Source: Lactarius indigo (lineage: Eukaryota > Basidiomycota > Agaricomycetes > Russulales > Russulaceae). From it: DNA of 64,000 bases. Shown in pieces: positions 34,101 to 42,700 of this stretch. Every line of letters begins with the position of its first letter. Position 1 is the stretch's first letter. The notes under the pieces were generated by a model. That model was given only the letters and a program-made list of their open reading frames with translations, was not told the origin of the DNA and searched no databases. The stretch is taken from positions 682,001 to 746,000 of the forward strand of contig JAFKAC010000004.1 in NCBI GenBank assembly GCA_025766275.1, read 5' to 3'. The position numbers were made by a program, and so were the translations under genes.

Positions 34101-34737
34101 GGCAATCGTAAAGTCCGCGTAATCGTACAGGGCTCATATAGTGTGGGAAGGAAACAGTGGTGAAGAAAGAAACGAGTCCAAGGAAATTGTAACAGGTAAT
34201 GTGTGAATATGATATAAAGCACACTTAGACATACCTGCGTCTCTGCAGACGTCGAGTCCACTAGGGATAAGTCAACAACAGCAGCAGAGGGTTTCCCCTT
34301 AGCTGTGGAGCCCACCGGACCTCCCTGCGGGCGACCCACGAGCCTTTGAGATGCAGGGATGAGGTCCATGAAGTCGTCAAGTGGGGATGCACCCCGGACC
34401 TTCATCCTCTTTGCATCAGGCTGTAGGGGACGATGTTAGTATGTATCAGGCATATAGTGATCTAATTCCATACCTTGGTGCGTACATCCTTGTTACCCAC
34501 CGCCTTGGGGAGTGGAATGACTGGAGATGGAACGCTTGACAGAAAGTCAAAGCCATCATCTTCCACAGCTGCTTTTGGGGCCGGCGGAGGTCCCATCGAC
34601 TTGGACTTAGCACGATTAGGGGGCTTGATGGGAGCAGGCATGGGCTTGATGGGAGCAGGCTGGGGCTTACTTGGGGCGGGCTGGGATCGCTCAGATGTGC
34701 GAGACTGAGACTGGGAAGAACGGGGAGTGTTGGACAT
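25181..34737 (-). CDS. KDZ accessory gene Y, Pro-rich N-terminus and C-terminal coiled coil; Gypsy 1 in an intron
   Basis: Unrecognised protein of about 300 residues. ATG at 34737 (MSNTPRSSQSQSRTSERSQ) opens a Ser/Pro/Lys-rich region with PAPIKP repeats. The introns are about 34471-34420 and the one holding Gypsy 1, whose ancestral form was a 50-bp intron with donor GTATGT (34234) and acceptor TTCTAG (25669). After it come DSDIMDIDGADPERLP, another short intron near 25565, then RSGVTRPVTRSAAELPT and a heptad-rich coiled coil (LGELDARTAALKIRLAQLWE and onward) ending at TGA 25181-25183. No stop is seen in the exons, so the gene could still be made if the 8.5-kb insertion is spliced out. It shares a 250-bp upstream region with divergent gene X. 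Confidence 0.65.
25678..26245 (-). repeat. Gypsy 1 3' LTR (left copy)
   Basis: TGTAACGCC to GTAACA. The polypurine tract GACGGGGGGTAA (complement of 26246-26257) abuts it. Confidence 0.95.
26280..27728 (-). CDS. Gypsy 1 third ORF: Pro-rich, coiled coil, four zinc-knuckle-like motifs
   Basis: A 482-residue ORF downstream of pol, starting at ATG 27728 and separated from the pol stop by about 40 bp in another frame. Residues 40-130 are Pro/Ser-rich. A conserved block follows (KYYPLQIPL, EVVGTMGAGQPHYGEEVYL), then a coiled coil from SPRLTAEITRLRTGL to TKRRLQYAG. Last come CYHCNSPHHIVRNC and CRHCQSQEHQSHRC (both CX2CX4HX4C) and two divergent clusters, CGRCFRTDANHDEIRC and CHKCGKRGPFLFLKTHYC. There is no signal peptide or membrane segment, so it is not an envelope. 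Related sequences occupy the same place in Gypsy 2 and Gypsy 3. Nucleic-acid binding is inferred from the knuckles; the role is unknown. Confidence 0.85.
   Translation of the reverse strand: MTDTPVFDTTLINILSNPQLEAALERGFVTIDLTDIPRLSPPPSPQRVTITAPVPIEREPGELTPSTPEEGQYSPTPPPQRQSTPPPEPQPQSPPSSPSSTPPPPLEPFTPVRVHTPIDYNRPDSPPNDTDDPGAPFFPNAPGTPKYYPLQIPLPDGGSNPAKYIYYHKGFTEVVGTMGAGQPHYGEEVYLSSLRPNVSAPPLTAEQLQFFDPHDIHACALDETLIELNSPRLTAEITRLRTGLMALKELDEKCEKLEEDARKLRAEWLTVDLMLASTKRRLQYAGALATIGNKYARMTALPAPLRHSRYAIPFSPRRGGPLEFPRLADKPHCRRCYHCNSPHHIVRNCPTRPRPACRHCQSQEHQSHRCIFRRAGMVEEVITTHQADEHIRQAVATEATTSFTVPKPPTIAAHTQGRWCGRCFRTDANHDEIRCPQYEMCHKCGKRGPFLFLKTHYCRLDISLWPENDLDADIYDLIDPES
27769..31245 (-). CDS. Gypsy 1 Pol: protease, RT, RNase H, integrase, chromodomain
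   Basis: The ORF begins at ATG 31239 and is 1156 residues. Protease LVDSGATDNF, RT with IVYMDDILIAT, RNase H (IEVDASNYALGAVL), integrase zinc region GHPGIANTLELL...CATCQSNK and a C-terminal chromodomain (LHYLVKWKGFPPSDNTWEP) mark it as a chromovirus. Homology to Gypsy 3 continues upstream in the -1 frame of gag (GFSERLNPAAWARAL), interrupted by TGA 31243-31245 where Gypsy 3 has Arg. Pol was therefore probably reached by -1 frameshifting and is now cut off. In the integrase core the usual ISDRDPRF reads ISNRDPRF (codon 28639-28641), so a catalytic Asp is Asn. The protein is probably inactive for insertion. Confidence 0.93.
31299..33608 (-). pseudogene. Gypsy 1 Gag, split by a Copia A solo LTR
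   Basis: The start is ATG 33608 (MALTSRSRTQFVKEYLERHP). About 119 codons run to the insertion point at 33248-33252. Gag resumes at 32628 with TIQRPVDFASYANM in the same frame once the LTR and duplicated GGCGT are ignored. A Gly/Ala/Pro tract (about 32440-32290) is encoded by tandem GGCGGTGCGCCTGGAGGT-like units. The capsid-like region (DREASKAFLNAFALYRGM onward) and a CCHC knuckle CFRCRGQGHISRFC (near 31556-31515) follow. The stop is at 31299-31301. Gag forms the particle and binds RNA. Confidence 0.9.
32634..33247 (+). repeat. Solo LTR of the Copia A family inside Gypsy 1 gag
   Basis: 614 bp, TGTTGATAAG to GTTCATCA. Perfect 5-bp duplication GGCGT at 32629-32633 and 33248-33252. It must postdate Gypsy 1. 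Confidence 0.96.
33614..33624 (-). promoter_or_regulatory. Self-priming primer-binding site of Gypsy 1
   Basis: Two bases from the 5' LTR, the coding strand reads AAGTCTAGTCT. This is the exact complement of AGACTAGACTT in the 5' LTR (33847-33857). No tRNA 3' end match (no TGG start) is seen. Confidence 0.8.
33627..34194 (-). repeat. Gypsy 1 5' LTR (right copy)
   Basis: 568 bp. On the coding strand it holds TATTTAA (33890-33884), then 33 bp on the primer segment AGACTAGACTT (33857-33847), predicted to be the RNA 5' end. At its end is a hairpin ACGCC...GGCGT (33648-33631). Confidence 0.93.
33847..33890 (-). promoter_or_regulatory. Gypsy 1 core promoter and predicted RNA 5' end
   Basis: TATTTAA to AGACTAGACTT spacing is 33 bp, fitting TATA-directed initiation. 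The start site is inferred, not observed. Confidence 0.7.
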
Positions 34738-34989
34738 AGTTGCTGTGCTCTGAGAAGTGAGGAGGCCTAGTTCAGCGAATATATTATTGTTTCAAACATG
34801 TCCCAATCAGATTCGATGTGTACGCATATGTACATGTGATCTGTCTTCGATTGGAAGCATGGGATCGGACATCGGACATGGGTCGTGGGAAGTCCGATGG
34901 AGCCCGACATGGTTCTTTGGGGGTTATTCTGTGAGCGCATATCTCTCCCATATCTCCCCCGCATATCCCGCCCCGCCACATCACTTGCA
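34738..34989. promoter_or_regulatory. Shared upstream region of divergent KDZ genes Y and X
   Basis: 252 bp between two start codons facing away from each other. An AT-rich AATATATTATTG lies near 34780. It has a cluster of CGGACATCGGACAT and GTCCGAT repeats (34863-34905). Bidirectional promoter function is inferred. Confidence 0.5.
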
Positions 34990-36945
34990 ATGGCTAAGAA
35001 AGCTGTCACAGAATTGATGAAGGATGAGACTGTCATGCTTGTGATAGCTGCTAAGTGCCTGGCAGCGATTAGACACGTTGCGGAGGTCCCTACGACGGCT
35101 GAGCAACTGGCCATGCTCAACAAGCATGTCAGTGTGGAGCTGGTAAGTCAGTTCGATAAATATACTGAGCAATAAACTGATACATGTTATAGAAGACAGT
35201 TAGTGCGATATTCAGACGGTATATAGACCGCCCCAAGAAGCCCAGGCTTCATGCAGTCGCCCAGGTAATGGGATATGAGTGGGGGAACGCTAGGCGGGAG
35301 TCCCGCGATCCAGACTGGGACAATGTAACCATCGATTACATTGCATCTCTATGCGAAAAACAAGAGATAATAAGTCCAGACTGGCACGAAGCATACACAT
35401 CTATCGATCTAAGCAAGTATCTGGAGGGTATTCAGCCGAAGAAGATGTGGTGGGCTCCTGTCAACGAATATGTGGATGATGGTACGTCCCCTGCATACAC
35501 TTGTTCCATCGCTCACTTGTGCCAAGTCGCTATGGATGAGCCAGCAGATGACCCGGCGGATGACCCGGCGGATGAGCCTGCAGATGGCTCCGCGGACGAG
35601 CCTGTGGACGATCCTGCGGATGATCCCACAGATGATCCTGGGGATGGCTCAACTCATCCATCCAGACCAGAGTCGTCCCTCGCAAGTGCAACGCTTCCCG
35701 ACAAGGGAAAGGCTCGAGCTGATCCACCACCATCTGAGCCTTCGAAGCATCCGTATGGCCTGCGGAACAAGAAGCGGCCTGCTCCGGCGAGCCCCGATGA
35801 ACCAACTGTGGAGTCAGAGGAAACAACTGTGGAGTCAGAGGAAACAACTGTGGAGTCAGAGGAAACAACTGTGGAGTCAGAGGAAACAACCCCTCGGAAG
35901 TCTGGCAAGTCGCAAGTTGAGGTGGTTATTTCATCCCCTCCTCGTGCCAAACAGCACCCACGTCTTGAAGAGGATAGTACGGTTGAGGCCACGGGTCTGG
36001 TGAGCATTGTGGACTTATTCTATCATTTTATTGGTTACTATATTCGCTGCAGGATATGTGTGGCCCATGTATAACTCGCAAAGCAAAGGCGTGCAAGCCC
36101 CAGGCCAATGTGAGGCACTTGACGTCTGCTTGTGTCGCCTGTGCGACTCTACACAAGACCTGCAGTCCGCCTGCATCCTGGGGCATCAGGCCGCATTGGA
36201 TGGGGGACGCCCGATCCGCCTCGTCCGTACGCACGCAAACCCCGAGTAAGTCCGGTATATTTCCAAACACAAATGTGCCAGAGATATCACTTATAATATC
36301 TAGGCATTCTTGTGGATGCGCAAATTGAAGCTCTTGCGCAATGGGTGGACGAACTGTCCAATGAAATACGTGATTTGAAGAAGGACCAGGCCACATTGAT
36401 GGAGGAGAACCGTCGCGGACGACGTCGAACGAACCAGAAGTTGCAGGACGCTCTCCTCATGCTGGGAGTGCTCTTGGAGAAGCAGGGGGTCGATTCTTCC
36501 TCTATCCCCGGCATCGGACAGCCCACTTCTAGCACCACTAATTCCCCTGGCCTCCAGGCCACATCTTCGCCAGGAATCCCCTTATCTTTACTCAAACTTT
36601 CAGATACGTGTTCGACTGCATCATCGAAAACTTCAAGCGTCATTTCAGAGCCCTGCCAAGTGATGGGTACGTATTATTCTTATAGCGGATGTCCCGCTCT
36701 GACATGCGTTTCAAGTGGATCGATTGGGTGGGAGTGCCCCTGCCTCCAAGGCCGCATCTGTCACCTCTCGCCATTCCGTGGCCTCACACCATTCCTCTGC
36801 AGGTGGGCCGCTGCGCCAACCATCAGGTGAGTAGTTTGTGTTTCTTGGCTGTTTCATGCACACCTAATGTATGTTTCAAGTTGCGCGTTCAGGTGGGAGT
36901 GCTGCATCACGCAGGCCATCGCCGGAGATCCCCCCTGCACAGTAA
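34990..36945 (+). CDS. KDZ accessory gene X: acidic repeat protein with Zn2Cys6-like cluster and coiled coil
   Basis: Unrecognised. ATG 34990 (MAKKAVTELMKDETVMLVIA) starts exon 1; intron about 35141-35191. The next exon gives RRYIDRPKKPRLHAVAQVMG and DPDWDNVTIDYIASLCE. Then comes an Asp/Glu/Ala/Pro tract (35536-35650), a YGLRNKKRPAPASP basic patch and four tandem TVESEET units (35809-35890). After an intron (about 36001-36053) a cysteine cluster reads CGPCITRKAKAC...CVACATLHKTC, close to the fungal Zn(II)2Cys6 spacing. Another intron precedes a coiled coil (DAQIEALAQWVDELSNEIRD, about 36310-36480), and a Ser/Thr/Pro-rich end leads to TAA 36943-36945. A DNA-binding regulator or targeting factor is a guess from cluster plus coiled coil. 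Small exon borders after 36660 are uncertain. Confidence 0.6.
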
Positions 36946-37212
36946 ATAATCGAATATGCGTTTTAGGACAATTTGTAATCACGTAGTCGGACTTCCCCAT
37001 TTGAATGAATCGGTACATGTGACGTGTGTGCAATCAGTTTCATGTGATCCATCTGTCATTTGCTTCATGTGACCCATCTGTAACATGTGACATCGTATAT
37101 CATATGACTTGATTCCCATATGTGGGATTCTGCAAAGCTGAGTGGCATGCGACTTAATACATCAGACCATCCAGAATAAACCCGACTCACACCCTAAATA
37201 CATCTCCATTAA
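36946..37212 (+). other. Downstream of gene X
   Basis: 267 bp, AT-rich, with several CATGTGAC-like repeats. No gene seen. Confidence 0.5.
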
Positions 37213-37790
37213 TGTTACGCCCTAGCAGGGGCGTGGGTCCTAAAGGTTCTGAATCACACAGGTATCAAGCGAAGACCTCTGTTGTCTTATTGCTATGAAA
37301 TACAAGTGATAAAAGTGTGGCACAAGGTGCAGCACGACTCTGCTGTGTAGGACTCCTCGTCCGAAGTGTCTAACACTTCTCTACACTTGATCTTGCTAGT
37401 GTGCAGAGTATAACAGGTGTGACGCGTTGATATAGTTCAACTGCAAAGACTTCGAAGTGTCCTGGTTAAGGACTGAGGTAGGGGATGCACAAGAAGAGAG
37501 GGATAAGGCGAGGTCACACCAAAGTACGAAGGCAAGGTTGCTAGATTGCAAACGAAGCCAAGTCTGGCTTCCTACGGTCTATGGTACAGGTTTATATAGG
37601 ACAGGGTTCCAAACAACATGAACACAAGTCCACACAACATCAAAGAGACTAAACGGAGTAAGCAGAAGTTCGGATCAAAGAAACAGCGCCACTAGTAACA
37701 GTAGCTCCTTTGGTAACAAGGTATGGTACAGAAGGGGAAGGCAAGGTGGAGACATACTGTGGGTTAGGTCCGAAGCGTCGGATCATAACA
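37213..37790 (-). repeat. Gypsy 2 3' LTR (left copy)
   Basis: TGTTACGCC to CATAACA. A purine-rich coding-strand tract (complement of 37791-37806, AGAGAGGGG) abuts it. Confidence 0.96.
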
Positions 37791-37816
37791 TGAGCCCCTC
37801 TCTAAGTCAACTCTCC

Positions 37817-38488
37817 CTAGAGTGCTTCGAAGTCCATCAGGTCGTAGACATCGTTGTCTACATCGTTGGAGGGGGTGCTTTCGCGAGGGAGGGGGCAGCG
37901 ATGTTGGCGAAGGAAGTTGAAGGGACCATGGGCCCCACACTTGCGACAATTTTCATACTTGGGGCACTTGATTTCTTCGTGGTTGTTGCTGGTAAAACAC
38001 TTGCCACACCACTGAGTGCGTTCTTCTGGGGCTGGCCAGAGGCACTGATAGGGGAAGTGGTCAGTGCTAGAACACCTCCAGCAGAACTTCTGTTTTTGAG
38101 GGCAGGCGAAGGAGAGGTGGTCTTCAGACTGGCACCTGTAACAAAGTCGAATGGTGCCAGTCTCCTTCTTGTTGGCTCTGCGCTTGCGTCTCTTCTTCCT
38201 TTCTGCAGAGGGGCTAGGTCCTTCTGGTTCGTCGTGGAGTCGTGGCATGGAGTGGTAGCGAGGTGGAGCAGGGGCAGGAATGGGGTGGACTTCAAAGGGG
38301 TGAGTTTCTTCTTCCGGAGGAGGGGGGTGTAATGTGAGCCATCGGTCTGCAATCCGGACATAGGCCTTGTGTTCTTGCAGCCTTCTTCGGGTGCTGGTTA
38401 GCTGCATGTCCATGTTGAGGAGGTGCCTTTTGAGGGGCTCCATCGTCTTGTACAGGCCTTCAATCTCCTTTCGGAGGGCCTTCTGGTT
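37817..38488 (-). pseudogene. Gypsy 2 third region, C-terminal part with zinc knuckles
   Basis: In the same frame as pol but after the TGA at 38489-38491. It opens with a coiled coil (ALRKEIEGLYKTMEPLKRHL, then TSTRRRLQEH), a basic patch (ERKKRRKRRANKKE), CYRCQSEDHLSFAC and CWRCSSTDHFPYQC (CX2CX4HX4C), CGKCFTSNNHEEIKC and CRKCGAHGPFNFLRQHRC. It ends at 37817. The spacing and order match the Gypsy 1 third ORF. Translation might restart at the internal ATG 38443, or the stop may simply have killed this part. Confidence 0.8.
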
Positions 38489-41400
38489 TCACAAGAGTCG
38501 GCGAGTCCTGGAGATTTCTGCTGTGAGGCGGTCATCTTTCAGGTCTTCTAGGACTTCATCGACTTGTCTGGCTGTGGGGGAAGCTTCATCCAAGTTCTGC
38601 ATCTGAGCTGGGGTGATGGGGGGAGCTGGGTTGTGGGGGTCATCGTTTCTGGGAAGGAGGAAAAGGGGGAGACCATAGTGAGGGAGGTTTTTGCCCATGG
38701 TGCCGATGACATCTTCTTTGTTTTCACTGATCTTGATCCATTTGGCATCCTTTCGGATGTACGAGGTTGGGTCAGCGTCGTCAGGGATGAGGAAGTGGAC
38801 ATAGCGGCTGCTCCAGGGGTCATTCAAGAAGAAGGGGTAGCCAGGGTCGTCGTCTTCCTCAGCAGCGATGTGCATTCTTTCATAGTTAATGGGGAGTGCG
38901 TCCATGATTGGGTCGTTGATTATTTCGCTGAGACGAGCCATGGTCACTCTAGGATCAGGGGGGGAGGTGGTAGGTCGGTGTATCTCGGGAGTAGGGGGAG
39001 CTGTGTGTCCAGGAGGGGGAACGCGAAGGGCTATTCCTCCTCCTTCTGTTTCTATGACGCTGGGCATGGTGGGATCGATGGGTTGTGGTTCCTGGATGAG
39101 TGAAGGCAAGGAAGGGGGTCGTGCTGGGAAGGGAGAATAGCCAGAGGAGGGTGTGACAGAGGGTGTTTCGTCAAAGGAGCCTCTTTCCATGGCACAAGCA
39201 ACAAGACGTTCTACAGAGGAGGAGCGAGAGGGCATGGTGAGGAAGCTAGTGGGGAAGGTGGTTGCTGTTCGTACTGTTACTTCCTTTCGTTTTAACCATT
39301 GCTTTGCTCCCTCGCTTCTGGGGTTGTTTTCAAAGTGTTCCTGAATAAGTTCTGGGGCGTTGAGGTTCTTTTCTGGTTCCCAACTGTTGTGTGCATCGGA
39401 GTATCCCTTCCACTTGATTAGGAACTGTAACTGGTTCCTGTGGCGTCTTGTTTCTAGTATTCTCTCGACTTCCCACTCCTGTTCTCCATCTACTAGATCT
39501 GGGGGTGGTTCCGTAAAGTTCTTTCCATGTATGGAGGTTTCTTTGTATGGCATCAGGAGTGACGCATGGAATACTGGGTGGATCCGCCACTGATGGGGAA
39601 GTTTCAGGGCATATGTGGTGGCGGAGATCTTCTTTGTGACCCTGAAGGGTCCATATCTTTTTGGGGCTAACTTGAAACTAGGGTGCGTTGTTTTCAAGTT
39701 CCTGGCATCCAGCCACACACTATCTCCTTCTGTGTGTTGTTCGAAGCGAGAGGATCCTTTGTAGAGTGACTGTGCATGGGTAATTGCTGCTTGGGCGGTC
39801 CTTCTGGCTTCCTGGATTCGCTCCAATCTCTCTTGTGTCCCTGGTACTGTGGTCGTTCTTTCTGGTTGGTGTACTCTTGGGATGTATCCAAGGATTAATT
39901 CGTAGGGTGCCTTTTTAGTGGTTGCGCTTGGCCAGGAGTTGTGGGTGTACTGTGCCAGTGGTAGTAGCTCCGTCCAATTGTCTTGTTGATGGTTTATGAA
40001 CATTCGGAGGTACTGTTCTAACCACTGGTTTGTTCGCTCTGATTGTCCATCTGTTTGTGGGTGGTATGCTGTGCTGATGTTTTGTTCTATGTCAAGCACT
40101 CTGCACAGTTCTTTGATGAACTTCGCTGTGAATCTGGGGTCTCTGTCGGAGATGACCCTTCTTGGTAGTCCATAGTGTGGCAGGACAGTTTTGGCATAGA
40201 GTTTTGCCACTCCTTCTGCGTCTATTGTTTCGCTGCATGGGATAAAGAAGGCTGCTTTGGAACAGTCATGATCCGTGATGGTGAGAATTGTGTCATTGTC
40301 TTCTGATTGGGGTAGCTTTGTGATAAAGTCTAGAGCGATGGTTTCAAAAGGGAGTGCTTCCGGGTTAGTCTTGATGGGGAATATCGGTGGTTTTGGGTTC
40401 CCAGGGAAGTTCTTGTTTGATTGGCATGTGGCACAGCCCTTTACATATGCGGATATGTCGTCTTTCATGTTTGGCCACCAAAAGTCTTGTGACACTAACC
40501 ACAAGGTCTTTGTTATTCCGGGGTGTCCAGCTGTTTTTGTATCGTGAAACAGGGAAATTACCCCCCTCTTTAGCGGTGTGTTGTCCACAACCACCAGTTT
40601 GTCGCCTCTCCACCAGTGTTTGCCTTGTTTTACTAGGTGGAAGGGGGCGGCCCACTCGTTCAGAGTGTCTTGGTGGTCTAATTGGTGTGCCATGACCCGG
40701 TCATCTATCCTTATGGAGAGAGCGGAGTTTGCGAAGATGGTTGGGGTCAGGACCACTACATCAGTGTTATCCCCTGCTCCGGTGTCGTGGTCAGGGCGTC
40801 TTGACAGGGCATCAGCATGGTTTTGGGGTCCTGGTTTGTGGTGGAGTTTAATGTGATAGTCTGCAAGTCTGGGGATGTAGCGTGCCACTCTCCTATTGAT
40901 TTGTCGAGGGTGGCGGTAATATTCTAGGTTTTTGTGGTCTGTAAACACTGTGATTTCGTGAGGGGACCCTAAAAGAAGGTGTCTCCAGTGTTCTAGTCCT
41001 CTGATTACTGCCAGGAGTTCCCTGTCATGGATGTCATAGTTGCGCTCCGCTTCTGAAAATGATTTGGAGAAGTATCCCACAGCTTGTGGTTTGTTTCGGC
41101 TGTCTCTTTGTGTCAGGATTGCTCCTGTGGCGAAAGCGGAGGCATCTACTTCTAGTTCGAAAGGTTTGTCCATATCTGGTTGGCATAAGATGGGGTCTTT
41201 GCACACAAGCGTGATGAGAGCTTCTAAGGCTTCTGCTGCTTCCTTTGTCCATCTGAAGGGTCCTTCTGACGTCTTTATTGTGTCCGTGATGGGTCTTGCT
41301 AAGTGAGCGAAGTTGGGGATGAAGGGTCGCTGATAACTTAGTGTCCCCAACACGCTTCTTGCTTGTTTGACTGACTTGATGTCTCTTGGCCAGTCTTTTA

Positions 41401-42700
41401 GTCCTTCCACCTTCTTTGGGTCAATTTTGATTTGAGACCCATCGATGACAATGCCTAGGTAGTGGATCTTTCTTTGTTCGAACACACATTTCGACGCTTT
41501 AAGGAAATAGGATTCCTTTTCACAGATTTCCAAGAACTCGTGTACAATTTGTCTGTGGCGCTCTGTATCTTCTTCTGTGGCTATCAGGACATCGTCCATG
41601 TATACGAATAGTTCTCTTGGGTATTTGTCCATAAGTGGTCGAAGTATTCTGCTCATGGTTCTTGCAAAGGTGGCTGGTGCGTTTGTGAGGCCGAAGGTCA
41701 TGACTCGAGGGATGAACAGCCCCCTTGGTGTCTTGAAGGCTGCCTTCCACTGGTCTTCCTCTTTTATGCGGATATTATGGTACCCCCATCTGATATCGAA
41801 CTTTGAGAACAGTGTTTTCCCATTTAAGTTGGTCAGGATGTCGGAAATGAGAGGTAGTGGGTAAGTGTCTTTTATTGTCCAGGTATTTAGGGGTCTGTAG
41901 TCCAGGATAGGGCGCAACCCTCCGTCTGTTTTCTTTCTGAAGAAGAAGGAGGAAGCGTAGGGGGAGCTTCCTTCATAGATGTATCCTTTTGCTATGTTTT
42001 CGTCGAGATATGCCTTCAACTCTTTGTCTTCTTCTGGAGTCAAGGGGTAGATTTTGCAATTGATCTTGTTGGGTGCATCTGGTCGCAATGTGATGGGATG
42101 GTCTTCTTCTCTTTCTGGGGGAAAGCGCTGTGCTTCTTCGTCTGAGAATACTTTGTTGTGGCGCTGGTATTCTTCTGGGATTGCAGTTTCTTTTACTGGG
42201 TCAAAGGTTGTTTTGGTTGCTGCCGCTTTTGCTTCTTGGTGTCGCTTTCTTCGGAAGCGGTACCCTCCTGTCAGGATGGTGACTGCTTCTCCTTTCAGCT
42301 CTTGTTTCTTCCAATCTATGTCTGGGTTTTCGTGTTCAAACCAGGGGTATCCGAAGATCATTCTATCTTCTCCTAGGCTGGTTACGAAGAACTGGAAAGG
42401 AGTCTCTTCTTCTCCTCTTTTTATCCATAACTGGCATGTTTCCGTCATGGTGCCATCTTTGTTTAGCGATCCATCTACATTTCGGACCAATCTGGGTGGT
42501 TTTAAGGGAGTGGTCCCTAACCCAAGTTTTTGGATTAGGTTTCGGTCGATTAGGTTGTCTGTTGCACCGCTGTCCAGCAGTACATTTATGCGAGCTTCTT
42601 TGTAGTATAGGCGAACGAGGACTTTGATTGTCATAGCACTATCGCGAACACTATACATTGAATTGGCCTCCCTGTCAGCTCTCACAGGTCGGCATCGCAA
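38489..42700 (-). CDS. Gypsy 2 Pol with chromodomain, fused to the third region
   Basis: One open frame of about 1400 residues, in the -1 frame relative to gag and overlapping it (42682-42700). Protease LLDSGATDNL, RT LFVYMDDVLIAT, RNase H (LEVDASAFATGAIL), integrase zinc region (GHPGITKTLWLV...CATCQSNK), integrase core ALDFITKLP, ISDRDPRFTAK and TDGQSERTNQ with all catalytic residues, and chromodomain LQFLIKWKGYSDAHNSWEP. The frame then runs through a Pro-rich stretch and the conserved VIGTMGKNLPHYGLPLFL block to TGA 38489-38491. No ATG lies at the true start, so expression by frameshifting from gag is likely. Core enzymes look intact. Confidence 0.94.
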   Translation of the reverse strand: MRCRPVRADREANSMYSVRDSAMTIKVLVRLYYKEARINVLLDSGATDNLIDRNLIQKLGLGTTPLKPPRLVRNVDGSLNKDGTMTETCQLWIKRGEEETPFQFFVTSLGEDRMIFGYPWFEHENPDIDWKKQELKGEAVTILTGGYRFRRKRHQEAKAAATKTTFDPVKETAIPEEYQRHNKVFSDEEAQRFPPEREEDHPITLRPDAPNKINCKIYPLTPEEDKELKAYLDENIAKGYIYEGSSPYASSFFFRKKTDGGLRPILDYRPLNTWTIKDTYPLPLISDILTNLNGKTLFSKFDIRWGYHNIRIKEEDQWKAAFKTPRGLFIPRVMTFGLTNAPATFARTMSRILRPLMDKYPRELFVYMDDVLIATEEDTERHRQIVHEFLEICEKESYFLKASKCVFEQRKIHYLGIVIDGSQIKIDPKKVEGLKDWPRDIKSVKQARSVLGTLSYQRPFIPNFAHLARPITDTIKTSEGPFRWTKEAAEALEALITLVCKDPILCQPDMDKPFELEVDASAFATGAILTQRDSRNKPQAVGYFSKSFSEAERNYDIHDRELLAVIRGLEHWRHLLLGSPHEITVFTDHKNLEYYRHPRQINRRVARYIPRLADYHIKLHHKPGPQNHADALSRRPDHDTGAGDNTDVVVLTPTIFANSALSIRIDDRVMAHQLDHQDTLNEWAAPFHLVKQGKHWWRGDKLVVVDNTPLKRGVISLFHDTKTAGHPGITKTLWLVSQDFWWPNMKDDISAYVKGCATCQSNKNFPGNPKPPIFPIKTNPEALPFETIALDFITKLPQSEDNDTILTITDHDCSKAAFFIPCSETIDAEGVAKLYAKTVLPHYGLPRRVISDRDPRFTAKFIKELCRVLDIEQNISTAYHPQTDGQSERTNQWLEQYLRMFINHQQDNWTELLPLAQYTHNSWPSATTKKAPYELILGYIPRVHQPERTTTVPGTQERLERIQEARRTAQAAITHAQSLYKGSSRFEQHTEGDSVWLDARNLKTTHPSFKLAPKRYGPFRVTKKISATTYALKLPHQWRIHPVFHASLLMPYKETSIHGKNFTEPPPDLVDGEQEWEVERILETRRHRNQLQFLIKWKGYSDAHNSWEPEKNLNAPELIQEHFENNPRSEGAKQWLKRKEVTVRTATTFPTSFLTMPSRSSSVERLVACAMERGSFDETPSVTPSSGYSPFPARPPSLPSLIQEPQPIDPTMPSVIETEGGGIALRVPPPGHTAPPTPEIHRPTTSPPDPRVTMARLSEIINDPIMDALPINYERMHIAAEEDDDPGYPFFLNDPWSSRYVHFLIPDDADPTSYIRKDAKWIKISENKEDVIGTMGKNLPHYGLPLFLLPRNDDPHNPAPPITPAQMQNLDEASPTARQVDEVLEDLKDDRLTAEISRTRRLL

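Larger units (their letters stand above)
25678..34194 (-). mobile_element. Gypsy 1: complete chromovirus-type Ty3/Gypsy element
   Basis: LTRs at 25678-26245 and 33627-34194 (568 bp each, three visible differences, all CpG transitions) and a perfect 5-bp duplication GGTAA (25673-25677, 34195-34199). Leftward gene order is Gag, protease-RT-RNase H-integrase-chromodomain, then a third ORF. The total is 8517 bp including a 614-bp Copia A solo LTR within gag. Confidence 0.96.

Noticed and set aside
42682..42700. Frameshift heptamer at the Gypsy 2 gag-pol overlap
   Set aside because: The gag-frame sequence T TTT TGC has a T run but does not meet the X XXY YYZ rule, so I do not call it.
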